This document shows, in pieces, positions 1 to 8,002 of a stretch of 40,221 bases of DNA (the stretch's first letter is position 1; every line of letters starts with the position of its first letter). Origin of the DNA: Bacillota bacterium (GTDB taxonomy: Bacteria > Bacillota > SHA-98 > UBA4971); contig JASEJE010000028.1 of assembly GCA_030024085.1 (NCBI GenBank), positions 1 to 40,221 on the forward strand. The letters run 5' to 3'. The notes under the pieces are model-generated. The model was not told the origin of the DNA. It saw only the letters and a list, made by a program, of their open reading frames with translations, and ran no database searches. The position numbers and the translations under genes are program-made.

Positions 1-257
<257 letters not shown>

Positions 258-348
258 ATAAAGCCCACGAAAGTTACCCGAAACTGTGCAGCTTTCAAGG
301 TGCACCCGCCTTCCGGGCGCATCAGAGAATAGAAAAGCTTATAAGCTC

Positions 349-457
<109 letters not shown>

Positions 458-466
<9 letters not shown>

Positions 467-482
467 GGCTTTTTTATTTTCC
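458..482 (+). terminator. rRNA operon terminator
   Basis: The 3' strand of the 5S terminal helix runs straight into GGAAGGCTTTTTTATTTT. The helix plus T-tract is the likely intrinsic terminator of the rRNA operon. Confidence 0.6.
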
Positions 483-491
483 TTGCGGGTA

Positions 492-520
492 TTGTAACGG
501 CCTCCAGGAAGTGGTATACT
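492..520 (+). promoter_or_regulatory. sigma-A promoter of the zinc-ribbon gene
   Basis: TTGTAA (492-497) and TATACT (515-520) are separated by exactly 17 nt, and the -10 box is preceded by TGG, giving an extended -10. Transcription would start near 527 and leave a leader of about 120 nt. The promoter lies just after the rRNA terminator. Confidence 0.7.
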
Positions 521-649
521 CTAGTAGCCTAAGACTGAGGGTTGACTGGACCAGCAGACCCGCTCCTGATTCGGAGTTCTTGCCTCCACACGTAGCCCAA
601 AGGATACGGCAAAATAGAGCCCTTTAGGGCTACATCTAGGAGGTTTTCT

Positions 650-952
650 ATGTACCAGGACAAGACTCTCGTGTGCAGGGACTGCGGACAGGAGTTCACC
701 TTTACCGCAAGTGAGCAGGAATTCTTCGCATCGAAGGGGTTCGAGAACGAGCCCAGTCGCTGCCCGGCCTGCCGGGCTGCGAGGAAGCAGGCCGACCGCG
801 GCGGTCGCTTCGGCGGGCGCCAGGAGCCCCGGGAGATGTTCCCGGCCATCTGCTCCAACTGCGGTGCCGAGACCACCGTTCCGTTCAAGCCCCGCAACGA
901 CAAGCCGGTCTACTGCGCCGACTGTTTCCAGGCGATGAGAGCCAGGCGGTAG
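650..952 (+). CDS. small zinc-ribbon protein (zf_Tbcl type)
   Basis: A 100-residue protein with two pairs of CxxC knuckles: C9/C12 with C38/C41, then C68/C71 with C89/C92, as in two consecutive zinc ribbons. The sequence around YxDKTLxCRDCGQEF and DKPVYCADCF matches the CxxC-rich proteins Pfam calls zf_Tbcl (probable zinc-binding domain), which are widespread in Bacillota and Chloroflexota; no biochemical role is established. The centre (about 45-60) is Arg/Gly rich, which would suit RNA or DNA contact, but that is inference. The ATG has a strong AGGAGG ribosome site 8 nt upstream. The gene stands alone, with its own promoter behind the rRNA operon and a terminator behind it, and converges on phoU. 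Confidence 0.85.
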   Translation: MYQDKTLVCRDCGQEFTFTASEQEFFASKGFENEPSRCPACRAARKQADRGGRFGGRQEPREMFPAICSNCGAETTVPFKPRNDKPVYCADCFQAMRARR

Positions 953-986
953 CAGCGGCAGCAGCGACCCCTGACAGGGATCGCAG

Positions 987-1020
987 GGGACCCGCTCGTA
1001 TGACGCGGGTCCCTTTCCTT
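987..1020 (+). terminator. terminator between zinc-ribbon gene and phoU
   Basis: Perfect 9-bp inverted repeat GGGACCCGC (987-995) / GCGGGTCCC (1005-1013) followed by TTTCCTTTC. It fits rho-independent termination of the zinc-ribbon transcript and lies between two convergent genes. Confidence 0.75.
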
Positions 1021-1023
1021 TCG

Positions 1024-1683
1024 TCAGTAACTCTCCCGCAGCCCGGTTACCATGTAGATGACCCGCTCGCCGATGTTGGTGGCGTGGTCGGCGACGCGCT
1101 CCAGGAACCTCGCCACGAAGAGCAGGTTCGCTGCCTGGGTGCTGGTGCGGGTGTCCGGGCTGTTCACTATGAAGCCCATGAGCTCGTCGAAGAGGTCCTC
1201 GTAGATCTTGTCGACCTCGTCGTCCGTCCGGCAGGTCTTGCGCGCAAGCTCCGGGTCGCGCGCCACGAACGCGTCGAGGCACCCCTTGATCATGCCTTCC
1301 GCGATCCCTGCCATCCGGGGGATGTCGATTAGAGGCTTGATGAGCGGCTGGTTCCCGATGCGCACGGCTATCTCCGATATGTTCACGGCGTGGTCGCCCA
1401 TTCGCTCGAGGTCGGTTATCACCCAGATGGCCGTGGCGATCATGCGCAGGTCGCCCGCGAGGGGTTGCTGCAATGCGAGGAGCTTCAAGCACCGCTCCTC
1501 GATGGCAAGCTCCAGGTCGTCCACGCGCCTGTCGTCCTCTATGATCTTCCTCGCGAGGTCCACATCCTGCCGGGCGAGGGCCTCGATGGCAAGGTGCACG
1601 GCCTCCTCGACCATGCTTCCCATCATCAGGATATCCTGATTCACGGCACGAAGCTCCTGTTCGTATGCCCGTCTTGCCACCAT
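1024..1683 (-). CDS. phoU: phosphate signalling protein PhoU
   Basis: PhoU links the Pst phosphate transporter to the PhoR kinase and represses the Pho response when phosphate is plentiful. This 219-residue protein is the normal length and shows the two three-helix repeats, each with the E/DxxxD metal-binding type motif (around ITDLERMGDHAVNI in the first half and LERVADHATNIGE in the second). The ATG at 1683 is preferred because GAAGGAAG sits at ribosome-site distance; a longer frame reaching 1728 adds 15 unconserved residues. It is the last gene of the minus-strand run phoP, phoR, pstB, phoU, 63 nt after pstB, and is probably cotranscribed with pstB from the PHO-box promoter. Confidence 0.96.
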   Translation of the reverse strand: MVARRAYEQELRAVNQDILMMGSMVEEAVHLAIEALARQDVDLARKIIEDDRRVDDLELAIEERCLKLLALQQPLAGDLRMIATAIWVITDLERMGDHAVNISEIAVRIGNQPLIKPLIDIPRMAGIAEGMIKGCLDAFVARDPELARKTCRTDDEVDKIYEDLFDELMGFIVNSPDTRTSTQAANLLFVARFLERVADHATNIGERVIYMVTGLRESY

Positions 1684-1746
1684 CAACACTTCCTTCTCTG
1701 GTTGGGTCCTTGACTCTGAAGCGGGCACCCCTGGGCGTCCCCGGCA

Positions 1747-2622
1747 TCAACCGAACCTGCCTGTTATATAGTCCTCAGTGCGCTTGTCGCGCGGCCGCTC
1801 GAAGATGTCTTTCGTCTCACCGTATTCTATGAGTTCTCCCGTGAGGAAGAACCCCGTCTTATCCGAGACGCGCCCGGCCTGCTGCATGTTGTGGGTGACT
1901 ATGACTATTGTGTAGTCGCGCTTGAGGTCGATCATCAGGTCCTCGATCTTTGCGGTGGATATCGGATCGAGGGCAGAGCACGGCTCGTCCATGAGAAGCA
2001 CCTCCGGCTCCACGGCGAGCACCCTCGCGATGCACAGACGCTGCTGTTGCCCGCCGGACAGCCCCAGCGCCGAGTCTTTCAGCCTGTCCTTCACCTCGTC
2101 CCAGAGCGCCGCGGCCCTGAGGCTCCGCTCCACGATGTCAGGCAGGGTAGCCCGTGTCGCAAGCCCGTGGATCCTCGGGCCGTAGGCCACGTTGTCGAAC
2201 ACGGACATCGGGAAAGGATTCGGCCGCTGAAACACCATGCCGACTCGCTTGCGGAGTTCCACCAGGTCGACCGCGGGCCCATAAATGTCCTGTCCATCGA
2301 TGACGACCCGCCCTTCGATCCTCACGCCAGGGATGATGTCGTTCATGCGATTGAGAGTGCGCAGGAACGTCGACTTGCCACAGCCCGACGGTCCGATGAG
2401 CGCCGTTATCTTCTGCTCCTCGATGGAGATGGATATGTCCTTCAGTGCGCGAAACGGACCGTAAAACAAATCCAGCGCCGAGGTCTCTATCTTCGGGCCC
2501 TGCGCGCCGGCATGCCTCGGCGCGCGGCCCGCGCCTGGTCCTGTTTCGGTTGCCTCGGTCGCGCGCGGCGCGGCCTGCGTGACGGGCCTTGCGATCACAG
2601 GACGCCCTCCCTTTCGCTCCAT
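1747..2622 (-). CDS. pstB: phosphate ABC transporter ATP-binding protein PstB
   Basis: PstB is the ATPase of the high-affinity phosphate importer PstSCAB. All ABC motifs are present: Walker [10 protein letters not shown], signature [16 protein letters not shown], Walker [14 protein letters not shown] and the H-loop in VTHNMQQ; the NRMND and PNPFPMS segments are typical of PstB. The ATG at 2622 has GAGGAA about 5 nt upstream. A longer frame back to 2706 would start inside the PHO box and is rejected. Even so, about 45 Arg/Ala/Gly-rich residues precede the usual PstB start, so the 291-residue protein is longer than the common 250-260. No pstS, pstC or pstA accompanies it in this window; the permease must be encoded elsewhere or be missing. 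Confidence 0.95.
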   Translation of the reverse strand: MERKGGRPVIARPVTQAAPRATEATETGPGAGRAPRHAGAQGPKIETSALDLFYGPFRALKDISISIEEQKITALIGPSGCGKSTFLRTLNRMNDIIPGVRIEGRVVIDGQDIYGPAVDLVELRKRVGMVFQRPNPFPMSVFDNVAYGPRIHGLATRATLPDIVERSLRAAALWDEVKDRLKDSALGLSGGQQQRLCIARVLAVEPEVLLMDEPCSALDPISTAKIEDLMIDLKRDYTIVIVTHNMQQAGRVSDKTGFFLTGELIEYGETKDIFERPRDKRTEDYITGRFG

Positions 2623-2673
2623 GAGCTTCCTCGCTGCCACACATCCGATTCTGACATAGCGGTGTTGCCCGTG

Positions 2674-2722
2674 TATTGTGCCTTCGTTAAGAGTTGTTGC
2701 TGCCATGTTAAATCCATGTTAA
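2674..2722 (-). promoter_or_regulatory. PHO box (four direct repeats) and promoter of pstB-phoU
   Basis: On the minus strand TTAACA (2722-2717), TTAACA (2711-2706), GCAACA (2700-2695) and TTAACG (2690-2685) follow each other at 11, 11 and 10 bp. This is the helical-phase repeat of TT(A/T/C)ACA bound by PhoP in Bacillus subtilis. CACAAT (2680-2675) is a candidate -10 box, placing the repeats at about -17 to -54, as in known Pho promoters. This gives pstB-phoU a promoter of their own inside the phoP-phoR-pstB-phoU run. Confidence 0.75.
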
Positions 2723-2746
2723 GTGAGCACGCATCGTCACGCATTC

Positions 2747-4522
2747 TCATGCGTCAGGCAACGTGAATGAGAACGTCGACCCCTCCCCCGGCACGCTTGC
2801 CACCGACACCTGGCCGCCGTGGCGCTCGACGATGTGCTTCACGATGGATAGGCCGAGCCCTGTGCCTCCGAGCTGCCGCGATCGGGCCTTGTCTATCCGG
2901 TAGAACCTCTCGAATATCCTGGGCAGGTGCTCCGGGCCAATCCCGATGCCGGTGTCGCTGACGTCCACGCGCGTTGCGCCGTCAACCCGGCACGCGCTGA
3001 CCCTCACGTGCCCTCCTTCAGGCGTGTATTTCACGGCGTTGTCCAGGAGGTTCACAAAAACCTGGACGAGCAGGGCCTCGTCCGCCGCGACCGGCGGGAA
3101 GGCGGGGTCGATGTCCACCGTGATGTCGATGTCTCGTTGTTGCGCCTTGTCATGGACTATCCCCAGCGCGGCGTCCACCACAGCCCGCAGCGACACCGGG
3201 TTCTTTCGCATCCCGGTGCCCTTGGACTCGAGCCTCGACAGCTCCAGAAGATCGGAGATGATCTGGGTCAGCCGGTCCGTCTCGTGGCTGATTATCCCGA
3301 GGAACCTCCTCAGAGTTTCCCTGTCCTCCATCGCCCCGTCGAGCAAGGTGTCCACGAACCCCTTTATGGACGTGACGGGCGTGCGAAGCTCGTGCGACAC
3401 GTTGGACACGAAATCGGTGCGGATCTGCTCCAGCCGTCGCAGCTCGGTCACGTCGTGCAGCACAGCCACTGCGCCTTCCATCGAGTCCTTCTCCTTTTCG
3501 AATATGGGCGCCGAGAGCACCCCAACGTACGCCTGTCGCGGGCTCCTCAGCCTTATCTCGCGGGTGTCGGCCTCGCCGCGTCTTGCGGACTCCAGCGACT
3601 CCGCAAGATCGTGGTTGCGCACGGCCTCCAGCACGTACCTGCCGCGCGCGCGCTCCTCGGAGATGCCCAGCATCTCGCAGGCGGCGCGGTTTACGAGGAG
3701 AATCCTTCCTGACGGGTCCACCGCTATGACCCCGTCGGCCATGGCCGCGAGGATGGTCTCCATCCGGTTCTTGCGTTCGGATAGCTCGGTGATGTTGTGC
3801 TCGAGTTCGGCCGCCATGTAGTTGAAGGCGTCCCCGAGCTGCCCCAGCTCGTCGCGGCTGGCCACGCGGATCTTGCGCCCGAAGTCGCCGCGGGCTATCT
3901 CGCGCGCCGCGTCGGCCATGTCGCGCAAGGGGCTGCCGACGTTCCTCGCCAGGAGCACGCTAAGGGCCACCGCCGTCAGGGCGGCGACTGCGCTCGCGTG
4001 GAGGATGAATCGCCGGATGATGCTGACGAGCTGGTCCACCTCGGAAAGCGGTATCGCGAGCCTCACGAACCCCACGACCCTGTCGCCGTCGGCGGACGTG
4101 ACGGGCATGGCGACGTATCTCAGCCGGGCGCCAAGAGTGGTGCTGTAGCGCACTGCCATACCGGTGCCGGTCTTCAGCGACTCCAACACCTCAGGACGGG
4201 TGGCGTGGTTTTCCATGGTTCTCGGTTCCTCCTCGGAGTCTCCGAGCACCACCCCGCTAGGGCTGATCACTGTCACTCGTAGGCCGATCTCGCGGCCGAT
4301 GCGGTCGGTGAGCGCGTCCATGGCGGTTACGTCGCGCTCCTCCTCGAGACCCTGGCGCACCAGCTCGGAGACGAGGAAAGTCTTGGCCTCCATCTCGTCG
4401 TCGAGCCGGGCGATGAAGTAGCCCTGGATGGCCCGGGTGAGGTACACCCCGATCAGGACCAGTGCCGAAAGGATCACGAGGAGGTATGTGAGAGTCAGCC
4501 TCTTCCGGTACCCCAGGACCAT
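2747..4522 (-). CDS. phoR: phosphate sensor histidine kinase PhoR
   Basis: Membrane-bound histidine kinase that phosphorylates PhoP when phosphate is scarce. Order of parts in the 591-residue protein: first membrane helix (about 11-29), an extracytoplasmic sensor segment (30-168), second helix (about 172-192), HAMP (193-245), PAS (250-360), HisKA with the phospho-acceptor H377 in VSHELRTPVTS, and an HATPase domain with the N box (LLDNAVKYTPEGG) and G boxes (DTGIGIG, GGTGLGLSIVK). The ATG at 4522 puts the first helix close to the N terminus and has GGAGGTGG upstream at a rather long spacing of about 11 nt; an in-frame ATG at 4606 would add 28 residues without a better ribosome site. About 180 bp holding a palindromic repeat separates it from phoP. 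Confidence 0.95.
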   Translation of the reverse strand: MVLGYRKRLTLTYLLVILSALVLIGVYLTRAIQGYFIARLDDEMEAKTFLVSELVRQGLEEERDVTAMDALTDRIGREIGLRVTVISPSGVVLGDSEEEPRTMENHATRPEVLESLKTGTGMAVRYSTTLGARLRYVAMPVTSADGDRVVGFVRLAIPLSEVDQLVSIIRRFILHASAVAALTAVALSVLLARNVGSPLRDMADAAREIARGDFGRKIRVASRDELGQLGDAFNYMAAELEHNITELSERKNRMETILAAMADGVIAVDPSGRILLVNRAACEMLGISEERARGRYVLEAVRNHDLAESLESARRGEADTREIRLRSPRQAYVGVLSAPIFEKEKDSMEGAVAVLHDVTELRRLEQIRTDFVSNVSHELRTPVTSIKGFVDTLLDGAMEDRETLRRFLGIISHETDRLTQIISDLLELSRLESKGTGMRKNPVSLRAVVDAALGIVHDKAQQRDIDITVDIDPAFPPVAADEALLVQVFVNLLDNAVKYTPEGGHVRVSACRVDGATRVDVSDTGIGIGPEHLPRIFERFYRIDKARSRQLGGTGLGLSIVKHIVERHGGQVSVASVPGEGSTFSFTLPDA

Positions 4523-4589
4523 TGCGGGATCCCCACCTCCTCGAGTCTGCATTGCTGCTCCAAAGCGGCATTCCGTATCGTGCTCAGGG

Positions 4590-4703
4590 CCTAACCATGG
4601 CGCCATGAGTCCGCGCCGCTACGCGCCGTCCCCGGAGGGCGACACCGGCAGCCCTGGCGAGGACCTGCGCGCTGAGAAGCAGCGCGAACTGGTGGCAATC
4701 TAC
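4590..4703. repeat. dispersed palindromic repeat, copy 1 (partial), between phoR and phoP
   Basis: The stretch from GGCGCCATGAGTCCGCGCC (about 4599-4617) to GCGCGAACTGGTGGCAATC (about 4682-4700) matches the outer arms and right half of the element at 37005-37218; for example CCGTCCCCGGAGGGC and ACCTGCGCGCTGAGAAGC recur there with few changes. The left inner arm and centre of the full element are missing here. It lies between two genes of one operon and ends at the phoP stop codon, so it would be transcribed as a hairpin. Confidence 0.6.
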
Positions 4704-5408
4704 TCAGACGTCCTCCCTGAACCTGTAGCCTACCCCGTGGACCGTCTGGATGTACGTGGGGCGCGAGTCGTCCTCCTCGATCTTCTGGCGCAGGCGCCTC
4801 ACGTGCACGTCCACGGTGCGGGTGTCCCCGCCGTACTCGTATCCCCAGGCCTTTTCCAGGAGGAAGTCCCTGGTAAGCACCTTGCCCCGGTTTGCCACGA
4901 GGACGCGCAGGAGCTCGAACTCCTTCGGCGTAAGCTCGGTCCGCGCTCCCCTGACCTCCACCTCGAACCGCGCGGTGTCTATCACGAGGTCGCCCACGTG
5001 GATGCGGCCTGAAGCATCGCGCGCTTTCGTTTCCTCGAGGTCCATCTCGCGCCGACGCAAGAGCGCTTTGACCCTCGCGACGAGCTCGCGCGGGCTGAAC
5101 GGCTTCGTGACGTAGTCGTCAGCCCCCACCGATAGTCCCAGCACCCTGTCGAACTCCTCTGTCTTCGCCGTGAGCATGAGGACCGGCACGCTCGTCTCGC
5201 GGCGAAGCTGCCGGCACACCTCGATGCCGTCGATCCCGGGGAGCATGAGATCGAGGATCACGAGGTCGGGGGACTCGCTCCGCGCGCGTTCGAGGCCCTC
5301 TTCGCCGTCGGTGGCCGTGAGGACCGAGAAGCCTTCCTTCTCGAGGTTGAACCGGACCAGCTCCAGGATTGGGGCCTCGTCGTCAACCACAAGCACTTTC
5401 TTCGTCAT
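4704..5408 (-). CDS. phoP: phosphate response regulator PhoP (OmpR/PhoB family)
   Basis: DNA-binding response regulator paired with PhoR. The receiver domain (1-120) has the acidic pocket D9/D10, the phospho-acceptor D53 in ILDLMLPG, and K102 in TKPFS. The C-terminal winged helix (about 135-230) has the family signature LTPKEFELLRVL and ends in TYIQTVHGVGYRF. At 234 residues it has the normal length. The ATG at 5408 follows GGAGGAAGG. It is the first gene of the minus-strand Pho block and is divergent from the hydrogen-sensor gene. The PHO boxes before pstB are its expected target. Confidence 0.95.
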   Translation of the reverse strand: MTKKVLVVDDEAPILELVRFNLEKEGFSVLTATDGEEGLERARSESPDLVILDLMLPGIDGIEVCRQLRRETSVPVLMLTAKTEEFDRVLGLSVGADDYVTKPFSPRELVARVKALLRRREMDLEETKARDASGRIHVGDLVIDTARFEVEVRGARTELTPKEFELLRVLVANRGKVLTRDFLLEKAWGYEYGGDTRTVDVHVRRLRQKIEEDDSRPTYIQTVHGVGYRFREDV

Positions 5409-5467
5409 AAGCCTTCCTCCGCTTCGGTCTGCTTCGTGCAGAGCACCGCGCTCTCCTCCCCATGCCC

Positions 5468-5473
5468 ATTATA
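5468..5473 (-). promoter_or_regulatory. -10 box of the phoP promoter
   Basis: A perfect TATAAT on the minus strand 60 nt upstream of the phoP start codon. No good -35 box is visible at 17 nt (TGGCGC), so the promoter may need an activator, plausibly PhoP itself, although no clear PHO box is seen here. Confidence 0.45.
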
Positions 5474-5524
5474 ACTTTGGACAACTTCGCGCGCCAGCGC
5501 AACAGGGAACAGCAGGGATGCTTA

Positions 5525-5533
5525 TGGTATAAT
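5525..5533 (+). promoter_or_regulatory. extended -10 promoter of the hydrogen-sensor gene
   Basis: TGGTATAAT is a perfect extended -10 element; no clear -35 is present. Transcription would begin near 5540, about 33 nt before the GTG start at 5573. This supports that start and excludes the longer reading frame that begins at 5462. Confidence 0.6.
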
Positions 5534-5572
5534 GGCTGTGGTCCGAGATCCGCCGATGGGAGGGCGGCATTC

Positions 5573-7996
5573 GTGAACGTCGTCACAACCATAAAGGGCA
5601 AGTGCAGGGGCTGCTACGCGTGCGTGCGCAACTGCCCTGTAAAAGCCATCAAGGTCGAGGACGGCCAGGCGACCGTGATGGAGGACCTCTGCATCGCCTG
5701 CGGCTACTGCGTGCGCGTCTGCGCCCAGCACGCCAAGCACATCAAGGAGGACCTGTCAGCAGTCGGGGAAGCGCTCCGCTCCGGGGCCGCTTACGCCATG
5801 CTGGCGCCGTCCTTCGTGGTGGAGTTCGCGGGGGAGTTCCGTCCCGGGCAGGTGGTTGAGGCCCTCCGGCGGGCCGGGTTCATCGGCGTGTACGAGGTCG
5901 CGTGGGGGGCCGAGCGCGTCACGCAGGAGTATATCAGGCTGATTGAAAAGGAAGGCCGTCGCGGCGTCATCTCGACACCGTGCCCCGCCGTGGTGAACCT
6001 CGTCGAGGCGAGGTTCCCGGAGCTTCTGGACAGGCTTGCCCCGGTGGTGTCGCCCATGGTGGCTGCAGGCAGGATGATAAAGCGCACCCACCCCGGGGCG
6101 CGCACGGTGTTCATCGGCCCTTGCGTCGCCAAGAAAAGCGAGGCTGCGGACGCGGAGGTTGCCGATGCGGTCGATGCCGTGCTGACCTTTGCCGAGCTCC
6201 GGGCGCTGCTCGACGGCCTGACCGTTGACGTGGACGCGCTTCCCGACGCGTCCTTCGACCGGCCCGGCGCTCACCTCGGCAGGCTGTACCCGGTGGCCGG
6301 AGGGCTTCTCCGCAGTGCCGCGCTGCAGTCGGACATGCTGGAGAACGACATCATCACCGTGGAGGGCAAGGACAACTGCATCGAGTTCCTCGAGGCCCTG
6401 CGCCGCGGGCGCGAGTGCCCAGAGTTCGTCGATATGCTCTTCTGCGAGGGGTGCATAAATGGTCCCATGATCACGAGCCCGCTTCTCGGGTATGGTAGGA
6501 GGCGGGTCGCAGTGGACTTCGCGAGGCGAACGGAGGACGAGCCGACCCGGGAGACCGCCGCGGCGGTCCCTGCCCCGGCCGCGGTCCCTGCCCCGGCCAT
6601 TACCGCGTCGTGCCCCTCGTTTCCCGGGATCGAGGCCAGGCGCTCATTCAGGTCGCGAAGGGTGCCGCTTCCCACGCCCAGCGACGACGACATCCGGCGC
6701 ATACTGCGGGAACTCGACAAGACCAGGCCGGAGGACGAACTCAACTGCGGGGCGTGCGGCTACAACACGTGCCGCGAGAAGGCCATCGCTGTGTTCCAGG
6801 GCCTTGCCGAGAACAAGATGTGCCTTCCGTACCTCATAAAGCAGCTCGAGGTCCACAACAGGCAGCTTGCTGACCTGAAGGCGTACCACGAGGACATCGT
6901 CCAGAGCATCACCGAGGGTATCGTGGTGGTGGACCGCAACATGATCGTCACCAGCTTCAACGATGCCGGCGGCCGGGTGAGCCGCCAGGCGTCGAAGGGA
7001 GCCATCGGGCGCAAGATATTCGAGGTCCTGCCTGCGCTCGATACCCCTGCCTGCAGGCATGCCTTCGAGCAAGCCATCAGGCGCGGGATGCCCACAGAGA
7101 TCGGGGAGGTCATCTATCATCTGGGGATGGGTGACGGGGCCGTCCCCAGAGCCGGCTCCGGGGCCGGCATGGCCACCGACGCCCGCGACGTCAGGGACAA
7201 GGTCGTCGTCAACCTGAAAGTGAGCCCGCTCAAGAACTCCAGTGGCGACGTGTACGGAGCCGTGCTTCTCAGTCAGGACATCACCGAGAGGCGCAGGCTC
7301 GAAACCCAGCTCATCCAGTCAGACAGGCTGGCCGCGCTCGGTCAACTCGCTGCTGGCGTTGCGCACGAGATCAACACCCCGCTCACACTCATATCAGGAT
7401 ACACTGAGATACTGGCCGGCACGGTCGGTCCCGACGGCCCCGGTGCGTCGCACCTCAAGACCATCGCGGAGGAGGCGGACAGGATCGCCGAGATAGTCCG
7501 AAGCCTTCTCAGCTTCGCGCGGCCTGGCGCATCGCCTTCGGGGAAGTGTAAGGTCAACGAGGCGATCGAAAGGACGCTCAAGATCTTCGGCGGGCAGATG
7601 GCCCACAAGGGCGTCGAGGTCCGCCTGAGCCTGGACGACACCGACCCCGAGGCCCCCATCGAGGCGGGCGAGTTGCAGCAGGTGCTGCTCAACATGGTGC
7701 TCAACGCGATTCAGGCGATGCCCAGCGGCGGACTCCTTACAATGTCCACAAGGGCAGGCGCCGGAGCCGTGGAGATCGTGGTCGCCGACACCGGGTGCGG
7801 GATCCCGGAGGAAAACCTCGGCCGAATCTTCAACCCGTTCTTCACCACGAAGGAAGTGGGAAAGGGCACAGGCCTCGGGCTTTCGGTGAGCTTCGGCATA
7901 GTCGAGAAGCACGGCGGATCCATCAGAGTTCAAAGCGAGGTCGGCAAGGGCACGACGTTCACCATCACCCTGCCGTCCTGTGCGGGGGAGGCGTGA
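5573..7996 (+). CDS. sensory [FeFe]-hydrogenase-like PAS histidine kinase
   Basis: An 807-residue soluble fusion. In order: 2x[4Fe-4S] ferredoxin (C11/14/17/21 and C40/43/46/50), an [FeFe] hydrogenase H-cluster domain (about 65-315), an Ala/Pro linker, a single [4Fe-4S] domain of PF04060 type (C392/395/400/417), PAS (about 435-575), HisKA with H598 in AGVAHEINTPL, and HATPase (about 690-800). The four cysteines expected to hold the H-cluster cubane are present (C137, C184, C291, C294), but the loops differ from catalytic enzymes: STPCPAV for TSCCPGW, GPC for MPC, and CEGC for CPGGC. This is the pattern of the sensory hydrogenase groups, so H2 or redox sensing is likely and turnover doubtful. 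GTG at 5573 follows GGGAGGG and lies below the promoter. The stop is 6 nt before its response regulator. Confidence 0.88.
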   Translation: MNVVTTIKGKCRGCYACVRNCPVKAIKVEDGQATVMEDLCIACGYCVRVCAQHAKHIKEDLSAVGEALRSGAAYAMLAPSFVVEFAGEFRPGQVVEALRRAGFIGVYEVAWGAERVTQEYIRLIEKEGRRGVISTPCPAVVNLVEARFPELLDRLAPVVSPMVAAGRMIKRTHPGARTVFIGPCVAKKSEAADAEVADAVDAVLTFAELRALLDGLTVDVDALPDASFDRPGAHLGRLYPVAGGLLRSAALQSDMLENDIITVEGKDNCIEFLEALRRGRECPEFVDMLFCEGCINGPMITSPLLGYGRRRVAVDFARRTEDEPTRETAAAVPAPAAVPAPAITASCPSFPGIEARRSFRSRRVPLPTPSDDDIRRILRELDKTRPEDELNCGACGYNTCREKAIAVFQGLAENKMCLPYLIKQLEVHNRQLADLKAYHEDIVQSITEGIVVVDRNMIVTSFNDAGGRVSRQASKGAIGRKIFEVLPALDTPACRHAFEQAIRRGMPTEIGEVIYHLGMGDGAVPRAGSGAGMATDARDVRDKVVVNLKVSPLKNSSGDVYGAVLLSQDITERRRLETQLIQSDRLAALGQLAAGVAHEINTPLTLISGYTEILAGTVGPDGPGASHLKTIAEEADRIAEIVRSLLSFARPGASPSGKCKVNEAIERTLKIFGGQMAHKGVEVRLSLDDTDPEAPIEAGELQQVLLNMVLNAIQAMPSGGLLTMSTRAGAGAVEIVVADTGCGIPEENLGRIFNPFFTTKEVGKGTGLGLSVSFGIVEKHGGSIRVQSEVGKGTTFTITLPSCAGEA

Positions 7997-8002
7997 TATC
8001 CG

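Noticed and set aside
521-1750. 409-codon minus-strand frame across phoU and the zinc-ribbon gene
   Set aside because: It is out of frame with the clear PhoU, crosses a terminator and gives an Arg/Gly/His-rich product without any fold signature.
2623-2706. Longer PstB beginning at 2706
   Set aside because: That start lies within the PHO-box repeats, upstream of the predicted transcript start, and lacks a ribosome site.
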